DNA from: a virus
Virus record (IMG/VR): IMGVR_UViG_3300038701_001150
Location: 1 to 35,409 of that record
Length of the DNA: 35,409 bases
Reading direction: 5' to 3' (one strand)
Shown in pieces: positions 7,154 through 13,507 of this stretch. The notes below the pieces were generated by a model. That model saw only the letters and a program-made list of their open reading frames with translations, was not told where the DNA came from and searched no databases. Numbering within the stretch: position 1 is the stretch's first letter; each line of letters opens with the position of its first letter. Both the position numbers and the translations under genes were made by a program.

Positions 7154-7228
7154 TTGAGGGATGGGCAGGCTCGGTTTAATCCATATTCAGCCACTAGTAT
7201 GCCCTTGTAAATTATACCGCACCCTCAA
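7154..7228. ncRNA. Nested stem structure downstream of the GcrA-like gene
   Basis: Three nested inverted repeats share one axis: TTGAGGG (7154-7160) with CCCTCAA (7222-7228), GGGCA (7163-7167) with TGCCC (7200-7204), and GGCT (7168-7171) with AGCC (7189-7192). The sequence ACCCTCAATT occurs at 7221-7230 and again at 7256-7265, so the outer arm has a second partner. The element is in the 3' region of the GcrA transcript and also contains a TATAAT box. It may be a 3' structured RNA or small RNA. I do not recognise an Rfam family. Confidence 0.35.
7211..7216 (-). promoter_or_regulatory. Third TATAAT box in the spacer
   Basis: The minus strand reads GCGGTATAATTTAC. The box is exact, again with no TTGACA at the expected distance. 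No standard ORF follows at once; a 14-codon GTG ORF at 7194-7150 has no ribosome-binding site. A transcript from here would run through the nested stems and the anti-Shine-Dalgarno-like sequence at 7033-7022, so it could produce a small RNA. Confidence 0.4.
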
Positions 7229-7259
7229 TTGAAAGTCCGCCGTTTCCGTTAACGAACCC

Positions 7260-7754
7260 TCAATTCAAGATGCCTTTTCGCCTTAGATAATCCACCTTAT
7301 ACATGATTTGCGTATATTTCAAATTCATCCTATAGGCAATATCGCTTGGCGCCATACCCTCGTTATAGGCTGCGATTAATTCAGCGAGCCTTTGTTTTGT
7401 CCAGGTCTTTGGCGCGTTCTCGCTATGAGCTTCCTCAAAATGCTTTTCGCAATAGCTGCCTCGCGTGATTTGCTCTCCACAAACGTATCCTTTGACCTGC
7501 ATAAATCGGCAGTGGTGACTTTCAACATCGGATAACGGTATTCCTTCCACGTTTTCAGGTATAACTTCACGGATAATCGGCGCGGGCTTAAATACAGGCG
7601 GCTTTGTGCTAAGCCCTAATCTTCCAGCTTTACCGATAACCGCGTTCCTTGACTTACCTATTGCGTTCCCTATAACCGCAGCTGACCATTCTTTGGCCCC
7701 CCATCGCGCTTTCAAAAACTCGACATCTTCCTCTGTCCATGTTGTTTTACCCAT
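7260..7754 (-). CDS. GcrA-family transcription regulator with a second HTH (164 aa)
   Basis: The N-terminus (WTEEDVEFLKARWGAKEWS, then IGKSRNAVIGKAGRLGL, residues about 6-48) is the GcrA DNA-binding helix-turn-helix. Residues 70-108 match the GcrA C-terminal part: GIPLSDVESHHCRF, then VCGE and SYCEKH, giving C82, C92, C102 and H105. GcrA in Caulobacter binds sigma-70 and activates promoters carrying methylated GANTC. Residues 116-164 are extra and resemble the first HTH (WTKQRLAELIAAYNEGMAPS). The gene begins directly after the stop of an interrupted ORF. It probably retunes host sigma-70 transcription or activates phage promoters. Confidence 0.85.
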   Translation of the reverse strand: MGKTTWTEEDVEFLKARWGAKEWSAAVIGNAIGKSRNAVIGKAGRLGLSTKPPVFKPAPIIREVIPENVEGIPLSDVESHHCRFMQVKGYVCGEQITRGSYCEKHFEEAHSENAPKTWTKQRLAELIAAYNEGMAPSDIAYRMNLKYTQIMYKVDYLRRKGILN

Positions 7755-7907
7755 CTAACACCCTATCCATTCCCCTGCCCAAAGCTTTACACCACCCATA
7801 GGGCAAAAATTATCATGACACCATTGCCTAAGTTGTGCTTTAAGGGTAATCTTATTACCTACCCAGTCTACGTCATAAATGCGCTACCTGTTTACATTAA
7901 TGGTCAT
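7755..7907 (-). pseudogene. Amber-interrupted small gene (about 50 codons)
   Basis: The minus strand reads ATG at 7907, six further codons (TINVNR), an in-frame TAG at 7886-7884, and then 42 codons that look like coding sequence (IYDVDWVGNKITLKAQ, RQWCHDNFCPMGGVKLW). These end in TAG immediately before the ATG of the GcrA-like gene. After the amber there is no ATG, GTG or TTG before the Met in PMGG. The zero-base junction to GcrA and the protein-like composition suggest a former gene broken by a point mutation, or an amber readthrough. Other genes here end normally in TAG, so recoding is unlikely. Confidence 0.5.
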
Positions 7908-7929
7908 TTTGCGGCCTAATTTTGTTGGG

Positions 7930-8505
7930 TTATTTGTTTGCTCGAATTTTAGTCCTTTTTTTCCCTGGATACCAAGAAAAAACTGTATTTCTTTTTCTGA
8001 TAAGCTTATTCAAATCTTCTGCCGCTTTTGCTATTTCAGGTGCGACATCTTGAACATAAGTATCCTCTGGTAAAATATCTGAATAATATTCGTCTATATC
8101 TATTTCATGGGGGTGTCGCGGCTCACAGATTAAAAGTTTAATTTGTGACAAATTATCAATTTCGTTATCATCTGCCCACCCTTCCAAATCATCTAATGAA
8201 AAAAAATATTCATCACTTTCCCATAAAAAAAGAGGCTCACCTTTCCATTCTTGAAATTCCATAGATTCAAATCTTTTATTAGATTTTTCTAGGCGGCATT
8301 CACTGCAACAAGTCCACATCTTTTCATGCTCATTACCGCATTCACAAATCTTATGAGTGCAACCATCATATCTGGCTAACCTTTCAGCCGCAGCATCGTT
8401 TTCACCGCTTCTTACAAAAAGGCCATTTGAGCTTAACCAACCAGAAAAATTTGTTTTTTGAGCTGCATTTTTTGAGTTGTATAATATTTTCTCCATATCC
8501 CTCAT
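7930..8505 (-). CDS. Conserved phage protein with Cys-rich zinc-ribbon-like segment (191 aa)
   Basis: Residues about 49-70 read CTHKICECGNEHEKMWTCC and continue to another Cys, a likely metal-binding knuckle. It is followed by acidic segments (FLWESDEYFFSLDDLEGWAD) and a C-terminal EDTYVQDVAPEIAKAAEDLN, then SWYPGKKRTK. I remember this arrangement from unnamed proteins in tailed phages and prophages of Proteobacteria, where it is often a single-copy early gene. The function is unknown. ATG 8505 follows GGAGAAAGG; a second ATG three codons in is possible. It belongs to the leftward early operon. Confidence 0.7.
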   Translation of the reverse strand: MRDMEKILYNSKNAAQKTNFSGWLSSNGLFVRSGENDAAAERLARYDGCTHKICECGNEHEKMWTCCSECRLEKSNKRFESMEFQEWKGEPLFLWESDEYFFSLDDLEGWADDNEIDNLSQIKLLICEPRHPHEIDIDEYYSDILPEDTYVQDVAPEIAKAAEDLNKLIRKRNTVFSWYPGKKRTKIRANK

Positions 8506-8534
8506 CCTTTCTCCGCTTGTGCGGGGTTATTGTC

Positions 8535-8804
8535 TTAAATCGAAATCAAAATGTATTTATCTCGAACCTTGTTTGCAAACCTTAGAATACATTGCTTAGT
8601 TTCAAGGGTATCTTGATTTTTAAAATCAAATTTGATATCCCAATCATCACCACCACGCTCAACCTTATCCAATAACTTAAGGGCTTTGCGGATAATTTTC
8701 TTAGATTCATCTGATATAAACAAATCAATACCGCCCGCGACTTCACTTTCACGACAACTAATCAATGTATTAAAATCTTCCAACGCCTCTTTTGCTTTAG
8801 TCAT
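8535..8804 (-). CDS. Small unknown early protein (89 aa)
   Basis: I place the start at ATG 8804 because it overlaps the previous stop as TGATG and follows GGGGGC. An upstream ATG at 8816 would add four residues. The protein is highly charged and helical (KKIIRKALKLLDKVERGGDD, then KFDFKNQDTLETKQCILRF). No membrane segment, signal or known motif is seen. It is probably a small host-takeover or regulatory protein, but this is only inferred from the operon. Confidence 0.6.
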   Translation of the reverse strand: MTKAKEALEDFNTLISCRESEVAGGIDLFISDESKKIIRKALKLLDKVERGGDDWDIKFDFKNQDTLETKQCILRFANKVRDKYILISI

Positions 8805-9220
8805 CACTGCCCCCAAGTTAAATAAAATTTCAGGTCATCGTGATCCATTTCATCAAGGCAACGCTCTGCGGATTCCCTAGACATAAATATTTGTCCGCCT
8901 GGGCAATCCCTACAAAAGCTAATTTCTTCTTCATCTAAGAATAGAACAACAGAACTTTCACACTCCCAATCCGCATATTTCAATAGCTGCGTTTCAATCT
9001 CGCGCCTACGTGCTAGTTTTTCAAGCCATTCACGGGATTCCGAGACGTTACCCTGTCTCGCTTCTGGTTTATAACTTATATCGTACGGAAATTCTTCGAT
9101 ACTTCCGTCAGCGCACAAACAAAAAATCTCATCCCCAACCGCAAACCCCCCATTCACAATCAAATCACGTTCGGCCTGTAACTTCGCTATTTCAGCGTCA
9201 ATTTGTTCTAGTGTTTTCAT
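8804..9220 (-). CDS. Unknown early protein with N-terminal coiled coil (138 aa)
   Basis: Residues 1-22 form a short coiled coil (LEQIDAEIAKLQAERDLI). The middle is acidic and helical, and the C-terminal part has paired cysteines (ISFCRDCPGGQIF) followed by SRESAERCLDEMDHDDLK. This general plan, a coiled-coil start plus a small alpha/beta domain, occurs in unnamed phage early proteins; I cannot name the family. Start ATG 9220 follows GAGGATAAA. It is coupled to the next gene by a one-base stop/start overlap. Confidence 0.62.
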   Translation of the reverse strand: MKTLEQIDAEIAKLQAERDLIVNGGFAVGDEIFCLCADGSIEEFPYDISYKPEARQGNVSESREWLEKLARRREIETQLLKYADWECESSVVLFLDEEEISFCRDCPGGQIFMSRESAERCLDEMDHDDLKFYLTWGQ

Positions 9221-9227
9221 TTTATCC

Positions 9228-9455
9228 TCAATTCAATATTGCCATACATGTTTCATAACTTTGCGTCTGCTGACACGCGGCCATACCATCATCACAGGCA
9301 GACAGCATAATCATAGCGCATAAGACGATTACAAGCCCCGTGACGCGGCTGAAAGACTCAAGCCATATGCTGGGCTGCTTTTTCACCCGAAGGCTCTCCA
9401 CGGGCTTTAAAATCGGATTTACTGATTTTGTGTAGTAATTGGTTTTGTATTTCAT
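9228..9455 (-). CDS. Small lipoprotein or membrane-anchored early protein (75 aa)
   Basis: I choose ATG 9455 over the in-frame ATG at 9488 because the conserved leader TAACGAAAGGCAAG ends just before it. Residues 1-34 are basic and polar. Residues about 37-54 are hydrophobic (VTGLVIVLCAMIMLSAC) and end in the lipobox-like LSAC, then a Cys-containing tail (DDGMAACQQTQSYETCMAIL). If processed, only about 22 residues would remain outside, a size seen in superinfection-exclusion lipoproteins. The long basic N-terminus is unusual for a signal peptide, so a simple bitopic membrane protein is also possible. Confidence 0.65.
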   Translation of the reverse strand: MKYKTNYYTKSVNPILKPVESLRVKKQPSIWLESFSRVTGLVIVLCAMIMLSACDDGMAACQQTQSYETCMAILN

Positions 9456-9478
9456 AATCTTGCCTTTCGTTATCTTGA

Positions 9479-9528
9479 TGATACTCACCCAAACGAAACG
9501 GCAAGTTTTGATATGTGAGTGAGTATCA
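9479..9528 (-). promoter_or_regulatory. Perfect 10-bp inverted repeat in the lipoprotein-gene leader
   Basis: TGATACTCAC (9479-9488) and GTGAGTATCA (9519-9528) are exact reverse complements with a 30-base spacer. They lie between the promoter -10 (about 9560) and the ribosome-binding site (about 9460) of the 75-aa gene. They could be a pair of operator half-sites or an mRNA leader hairpin. I did not see the 10-mer elsewhere in the window. Confidence 0.55.
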
Positions 9529-9558
9529 TAAAAATCATATCTTTGCCGCTTGTGTGAT

Positions 9559-9596
9559 TAGAATACCACGGACGAAATGAATGTCAAATAGTTTTT
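9559..9596 (-). promoter_or_regulatory. Early promoter, AAAAACTATTTGACA family (copy 3)
   Basis: On the minus strand AAAAACTATTTGACA (9596-9582) includes a consensus -35 TTGACA (9587-9582). A -10 candidate TATTCT (9565-9560, spacer 16) or ATTCTA (9564-9559, spacer 17) follows. The box overlaps the last codons of the upstream gene. The same 15-mer occurs at 13447 and 16859 on the plus strand. It drives the 75-aa gene and probably the genes down to GcrA. Confidence 0.8.
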
Positions 9597-10077
9597 ATAG
9601 CTCCTCATATCTAATTTGATAACCCAAGTAACCGTTTAAATACTGGTTGAAATAACTCTTTGCCTGATCTGCGCCCTTAAAATTCACCAAGTGTTTTTTA
9701 TGTTCGCGCATCTCCGCCAGATATGTTTGTTTGTTTTTATTGAAATAATCTGACTGCATCAAATACCATGAAACTGTTTTTGACCTCGTTATAGCCTCAC
9801 ATGGTCTTGCCTTGCCAATCTGCTTTAAGTCATCTCTTTCCGCATCCCAGCGTTTATAATCCTGGCATTTTTTGCGTATCTCCGCAGGCGTTGGCATGTT
9901 GGAATGATTTTCAATCCAGTATGTGAAAGCGCGGTTTATGTATGAATTATCGAAGTCTTTGAGAACCTGATAAAACCCAAGGCAGATATTTTCAAGTGAC
10001 GCTGTGCTTTTCCCGAACGTGTTAAAAATATCGTAACTTTGCCTAACGTAATTGCTTATGATCTGCATCTTGTCCAT
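9595..10077 (-). CDS. Probable replication accessory protein, helicase-loader position (160 aa)
   Basis: It overlaps the O-like replication gene by 35 bases, the typical place of a helicase loader (lambda P or DnaC analogue). The N-terminal half (FGKSTASLENICLGFYQVL, then YINRAFTYWIENHSNMPTPA and EIRKKC) resembles the small helical domain seen in phage helicase-loading or inhibitor proteins, where a Pro-Thr-Pro-Ala-Glu turn is common. There is no Walker A motif, so it is not a DnaC-type ATPase. The function is inferred from order and pattern only. ATG 10077 follows GGAGAAATCAA. Confidence 0.55.
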   Translation of the reverse strand: MDKMQIISNYVRQSYDIFNTFGKSTASLENICLGFYQVLKDFDNSYINRAFTYWIENHSNMPTPAEIRKKCQDYKRWDAERDDLKQIGKARPCEAITRSKTVSWYLMQSDYFNKNKQTYLAEMREHKKHLVNFKGADQAKSYFNQYLNGYLGYQIRYEEL

Positions 10078-10807
10078 TTGATTTCTCCATTTCGATTATT
10101 CGGAGCTGCGCCCGCTTGATTGCCTCGTCAGCTTCATCCGATTTTGTTTGTTTCTTTGGTTTTATATTAACCTGATAGTCATCTTTCCATCCTTTTTTAG
10201 ACAACCACCTAAACCCTTGCTTTGTTTTACATCCGTTTGTGTGGCAATAATCCATATATTTTATCAAACCATCCATAATAACTTCATGTGTCGTTTCCTT
10301 AGCGGCTTTAAAATATTCTTTCATTGCATCATGCTTGCTGCCCTTAGTGACTTCGTAAGGTTGATATGCTTTCCAAAATTCTTCAAATTCGCCTATATTA
10401 TTTTCTGTCTCTGTCTCTGTCTCTGTCTCTGTCTCTGGGGTTACGGAATCCATGGAATTATTGTACTGTTTCGTTACGGTTTCGTTACATTCAATGTCAC
10501 AGCCATTTTCACGGGCATTAATCAAAGTAATAAATCCACCTTTTCTAATTTCGTCCAAAGAAGATAAAAATACTTTTTCATTCATCCGTAGCCTGAATGT
10601 AATCTCTTCGTAACTATCTCGTATCAATCCCGATACGGGGTCTTTATCTTCACTTGCTAAAAGCCAAAGCATAGGAAGTAATGCACGAGCATCTGCGCTC
10701 ATGCGGTGATACTTAAAGTTATCTAGCATGGTTTTATGAAAGCGAATCCAAGGAGGCTTGCGGTCTTTATAAGATTGATATGAAGACCAGTTTATAATTT
10801 TAATCAT
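10043..10807 (-). CDS. O-like replication initiator with winged-helix N-terminus (254 aa)
   Basis: Residues 1-105 resemble the N-terminal domain of phage replication proteins (WIRFHKTMLDNFKYHRMSAD, then LLPMLWLLASEDKDPVSGLI, SYEEITFRL). A linker of alternating Glu and Thr (about residues 124-135) leads to a C-terminal domain containing EEFWKAYQPYEVTKGSKHDA and TKQGFRWLSKKGWKDDY, common in O-like or DnaD-like proteins for helicase recruitment. The linker is coded by a perfect hexanucleotide repeat (10405-10437). As in lambda O, the origin may lie within the gene. The phage has no helicase or polymerase of its own, so it must recruit the host replisome. Confidence 0.72.
   Translation of the reverse strand: MIKIINWSSYQSYKDRKPPWIRFHKTMLDNFKYHRMSADARALLPMLWLLASEDKDPVSGLIRDSYEEITFRLRMNEKVFLSSLDEIRKGGFITLINARENGCDIECNETVTKQYNNSMDSVTPETETETETETENNIGEFEEFWKAYQPYEVTKGSKHDAMKEYFKAAKETTHEVIMDGLIKYMDYCHTNGCKTKQGFRWLSKKGWKDDYQVNIKPKKQTKSDEADEAIKRAQLRIIEMEKSNGQDADHKQLR
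10405..10437. repeat. Five-copy CTGTCT tandem repeat inside the replication gene
   Basis: CTGTCT repeats exactly five times from 10405 to 10434, followed by CTG. On the minus strand it encodes alternating Glu and Thr between the two domains of the replication protein. The period of six keeps the frame, so copy-number change would alter linker length without breaking the gene. Repeats inside an initiator gene could also be origin iterons, though these are shorter and more uniform than lambda iterons. Confidence 0.85.
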
Positions 10808-10864
10808 CTTACATATCTCTCAATTTAATTTTAATAATTTTAGTTATCATTTTAGTTTCTGGCA

Positions 10865-10924
10865 TAAAAAAACCCTTAAATGATACCCCTTAGCTTGCGG
10901 ACTAAGGAATATCGTTTAAAGGTT
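10865..10924 (-). terminator. Strong intrinsic terminator after the IbrA-like gene
   Basis: On the minus strand AACCTTTAAACGATA, a mismatch, and CCTTAG form one arm. CTAAGG, a mismatch, and TATCATTTAAGGGTT form the other, with an eight-base loop. A seven-base T-run follows (10872-10866). The stem is about 20 bp with small bulges. It ends the IbrB-IbrA transcript and isolates it from the replication genes starting at 10807. The remaining spacer 10925-11005 holds only short GC-rich inverted repeats. Confidence 0.85.
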
Positions 10925-11005
10925 TTAATGCGCTCCGCAAGACGCGCTTAATATTTATAAGGGGCTGATTGCAACAGTACACCCCGCACTTGTATTATAT
11001 CCATT

Positions 11006-12226
11006 TTAATTAGATATTAAAGGAACATTTTCTTCTAATGATTTTTGCTTTTTCATCTGTTTAAATTTTTGCCAAGCTTCACTTTTCGGCTGCGTCTGCC
11101 CAAGTCCTTTACACCAATAATCATTTCTTAACAAACATTTACACATTCTTCGCCAAGATGGAGCCCAGCATTTTGCTTCCAGTTCAAGGGGGGCTTCTTG
11201 TGGTATATCTTCATATCCCCTTGTATGCCAGCCGCGTATAAATTTTTTAAATCGTTCTTCATAATGTTTTCTGGTTGGCGGCGGCAAAGTTCTTAAAAGC
11301 ATATTCGTAAAGCTTTGCCATGTGTGGCCTTCGGGTTTTGTTATTTTATTATAGCCGTTTATGTTCCCGCTTTCTTGTATATACAAAGAGCCGCTGTTCG
11401 CGCCACTTACCCTTGTCACTAACTTAAACCATGTTTCTGGTTCTATTATATGATAAAGCCATAAGCCTTTTCTTTGGTCGTCTCCATATGGCTGACAAAG
11501 CCTTTGGTCTGATAATGGAACGCCTGCCATCTGCATCTTGTCATATATAGGATTATGGCATTTTTTAGTAACTGCGATATATTTCCAAATATCATCAGCG
11601 AGCCAATCATATATAGGATAAACATTGTAAACTTTATCAACAATTTTTGTTGTGTATCTACGCGCCTTCATCATGAGGTCTTTCTTTTCCCATGTGGCGA
11701 TGGCGCAATAACGGTGAAGGCTTTCTTGCGCCCTAATTCCAATAAACCCCGCCGTTAGCTTCCCCTGCCCGTACCATTCGCCAAACAAAACTATAAATTC
11801 TTCAAATTCCATTTTTGGAAAGGCAAACGGGTAATCATCAACACCTTTTGCGAATTTCGGCTTTTCACGTATCCAAATATCTTTTTTATCTTCATCCCAC
11901 GCACACCATTGAGGTTCATAATTTGTTAAGGCATTTCTTAATTTCATCGGAACACATATCCAATGAGGATCAATATTATCCTTGTACAATTCAAACATTT
12001 CCAAGGCGTGTTTTATTGTGTCACTGTATTGGGCTTCCAAATCTATAAACATAACTCCAACTTTAATGTTTCTTTTAATAGCCTCTTCCATAACAAGATG
12101 GAATAAAACGGTGCTATCTTTCCCCCCAGAAAAAGCTATAAAAGAGCGCTCAACATCATCTAAAGTTCTTGAAATTCTTTCTTTCGCAGCTTCATATACA
12201 TTTTTTTGTAAATATCTTTTACCCAT
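11006..12226 (-). CDS. ibrA-like: IbrA-like PAPS-reductase-family PP-loop protein, DUF3440 type (406 aa)
   Basis: The N-terminus carries the PP-loop SGGKDST (residues 33-39), which in this superfamily binds ATP or adenylated sulfate. Later motifs include FIGIRAQESLHRY, YPIYDWLADDIWKY, HNPIYDKMQMAG and RVSGANSGSLY, which I recognise as the IbrA/YbdN (DUF3440) group. The C-terminal part is Cys- and Trp-rich (AKCWAPSWRRMCKCLLRNDY). It starts eight bases after the IbrB-like gene behind AGAGGTTAAT and is followed by a terminator, so the two form one operon. In E. coli, IbrA with IbrB activates genes for immunoglobulin-binding proteins; the chemistry is unknown. Related PP-loop enzymes include DndC of DNA phosphorothioation. 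Confidence 0.85.
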   Translation of the reverse strand: MGKRYLQKNVYEAAKERISRTLDDVERSFIAFSGGKDSTVLFHLVMEEAIKRNIKVGVMFIDLEAQYSDTIKHALEMFELYKDNIDPHWICVPMKLRNALTNYEPQWCAWDEDKKDIWIREKPKFAKGVDDYPFAFPKMEFEEFIVLFGEWYGQGKLTAGFIGIRAQESLHRYCAIATWEKKDLMMKARRYTTKIVDKVYNVYPIYDWLADDIWKYIAVTKKCHNPIYDKMQMAGVPLSDQRLCQPYGDDQRKGLWLYHIIEPETWFKLVTRVSGANSGSLYIQESGNINGYNKITKPEGHTWQSFTNMLLRTLPPPTRKHYEERFKKFIRGWHTRGYEDIPQEAPLELEAKCWAPSWRRMCKCLLRNDYWCKGLGQTQPKSEAWQKFKQMKKQKSLEENVPLISN

Positions 12227-12234
12227 ATTAACCT

Positions 12235-13410
12235 CTAGTAAATATCTGATTGTCTGGTTGTTTTTGCTTCGTTCATGGTTAATTCATTCATGCCACGATA
12301 TTTTAAGTATTCGTTTAAATATTTTAGGGCAATTTCATCGGCTGCATTTTGCTCTTCTTGAGTTAATAACTGCCATCCGCCACGAAATTCAGAAGATACA
12401 CCTGTTTCATAGCAAACCGCGGCTTGGCCTAGCCAAGCCAATCTATTCATAGCCTCATTGGTTAAATAATGTTCACATGAGTTTTCCCACTCTGTAACAA
12501 CACCACGCAAGGCTTTATCAAAACGCTCTGTATCTTTTAATAGGTTTGCAAAAGCTTGATGGCAGTCTTCTTTTCTCATGCCTTCTGGCGGTTTTGTTGC
12601 GTAAAATCCCGCTTTGTGGCATTCCCATTTGTCGAATGTATGAAACACGCGTTTTTCGTCGCTTGTGTTCACGGTTCTAAATTCTGTATCATCATCTTGA
12701 TAATCATCAACATGACCTTTTAAATCCTCAAAATCGTCTTCTGAAATAAATCCTTCAGCTTCCCAAGCCTTAGAGAACTCTCCGTCTGCGAATATTTCTT
12801 GCAATCCTGTAATTTGACAAAGGCGTAAAACTTCATCTTCATCCATCCCTAACTCTTTGCAAATACGGCTGTTTGTCCAATTGCGGCGTTTTAACTCAAT
12901 AACCATGTCTGACATAGCTTCAACTTTGTGTTTACCTCTTGCACGGTTATGCCTGACGGTGGATGCCATGCGATGTTCTCTATCGACTTGTTCGGCGCGT
13001 ATTTGAACAACAGGAAGGTATCCTTTAACCCGCGCTGTAATTTCTTTACACTCTTTACCAACTCTATGGCGGTGAAATCCATCAACAACCACAATATCGT
13101 CACCTTCTTCATTAGCCACAATAGGCTGCGTGTAACCATCAGCATCAATTGAGGTTCTCAATAGTTCCATTTCAGGTGGAGCGACACTGTTAGGATTATA
13201 ATCGTTAGCTTTTACTTTGCTGTTTATAACCCACTTAACAAAATCTACTGGCTCACTTTTAAATGGCGAAATTTTATGTAATTTTTCACGTATTGCATTT
13301 AATTGAGTTATCTTTTCTTCAATAGGTAAATTATTAAGATGATCGCATAAATCATCTATATTAAATTCTTTATCTTGATCTTTTGCAGCTTCTAATAAAT
13401 CGTATTGCAT
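12235..13410 (-). CDS. ibrB-like: IbrB-like ParB/Srx-domain protein with C-terminal extension (391 aa)
   Basis: Residues about 48-215 match the IbrB/YbdM ParB-like family: PFKSEPVDFVKWVI, ANDYNPNSVAPPEMELLRTS, DGYTQPIV, VVVDGFHRHRVGKE (DGFHRHR at 110-116) and RMASTVRHNRARGKH (147-161), then an HTH-like segment (SRICKELGMDEDEVLRLCQ). ParB/Srx folds often bind or hydrolyse nucleotides. Residues about 245-391 are an added domain (VFHTFDKWECHKAGFYATKP, CEHYLTNEAMNRLAWLGQAA, SSEFRGGWQLL) that I associate with other unnamed phage proteins. The E. coli relatives are much shorter. The start follows the shared leader ATAACGAAAGGCGGG. Confidence 0.82.
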   Translation of the reverse strand: MQYDLLEAAKDQDKEFNIDDLCDHLNNLPIEEKITQLNAIREKLHKISPFKSEPVDFVKWVINSKVKANDYNPNSVAPPEMELLRTSIDADGYTQPIVANEEGDDIVVVDGFHRHRVGKECKEITARVKGYLPVVQIRAEQVDREHRMASTVRHNRARGKHKVEAMSDMVIELKRRNWTNSRICKELGMDEDEVLRLCQITGLQEIFADGEFSKAWEAEGFISEDDFEDLKGHVDDYQDDDTEFRTVNTSDEKRVFHTFDKWECHKAGFYATKPPEGMRKEDCHQAFANLLKDTERFDKALRGVVTEWENSCEHYLTNEAMNRLAWLGQAAVCYETGVSSEFRGGWQLLTQEEQNAADEIALKYLNEYLKYRGMNELTMNEAKTTRQSDIY

Positions 13411-13507
13411 GTTCCCGCCTTTCGTTATTTATAAACCCTATCACAAAAAAACTATTTGACAACTATTTTATTGACGGTTATAAAAGATATAACGAAAGGT
13501 AAGTAAA
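13411..13507. promoter_or_regulatory. Divergent early control region
   Basis: This 97-bp spacer serves the IbrB-like gene leftward and the DGQHR gene rightward. Both genes have a TAACGAAAGG leader, so the region is flanked by the inverted pair CCTTTCGTTAT and ATAACGAAAGG. The plus-strand promoter (13456-13484) is consensus. On the minus strand a -10-like TATAAA lies directly before the IbrB leader, but I see no good -35. GTTATA-AAAGA-TATAAC (13478-13494) is a small perfect inverted repeat over the plus -10 and could be an operator. Confidence 0.7.
13447..13484 (+). promoter_or_regulatory. Early promoter, AAAAACTATTTGACA family (copy 1)
   Basis: TTGACA lies at 13456-13461 and TATAAA at 13479-13484, with the ideal 17-base spacer. 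The first 25 bases (13447-13471) are identical to those at 16859-16883, well beyond the -35, and 15 of them recur on the minus strand at 9596-9582. It drives the DGQHR-Erf-NinB-GapR-RusA operon. Confidence 0.9.

Noticed and set aside
7150-7194. 14-codon GTG ORF inside the nested stems
   Set aside because: No ribosome-binding site, and the bases are better explained by RNA pairing.
7168-7195. tRNA-like T-arm (GGTTTAATCC) in the spacer
   Set aside because: The flanking five-base arms do not pair and no acceptor, D or anticodon stem fits around it.
7884-7886. Stop-codon (TAG) reassignment in the phage
   Set aside because: Several intact genes end in TAG at expected places (for example the DGQHR gene and the 43-aa gene), so amber is a normal stop here.
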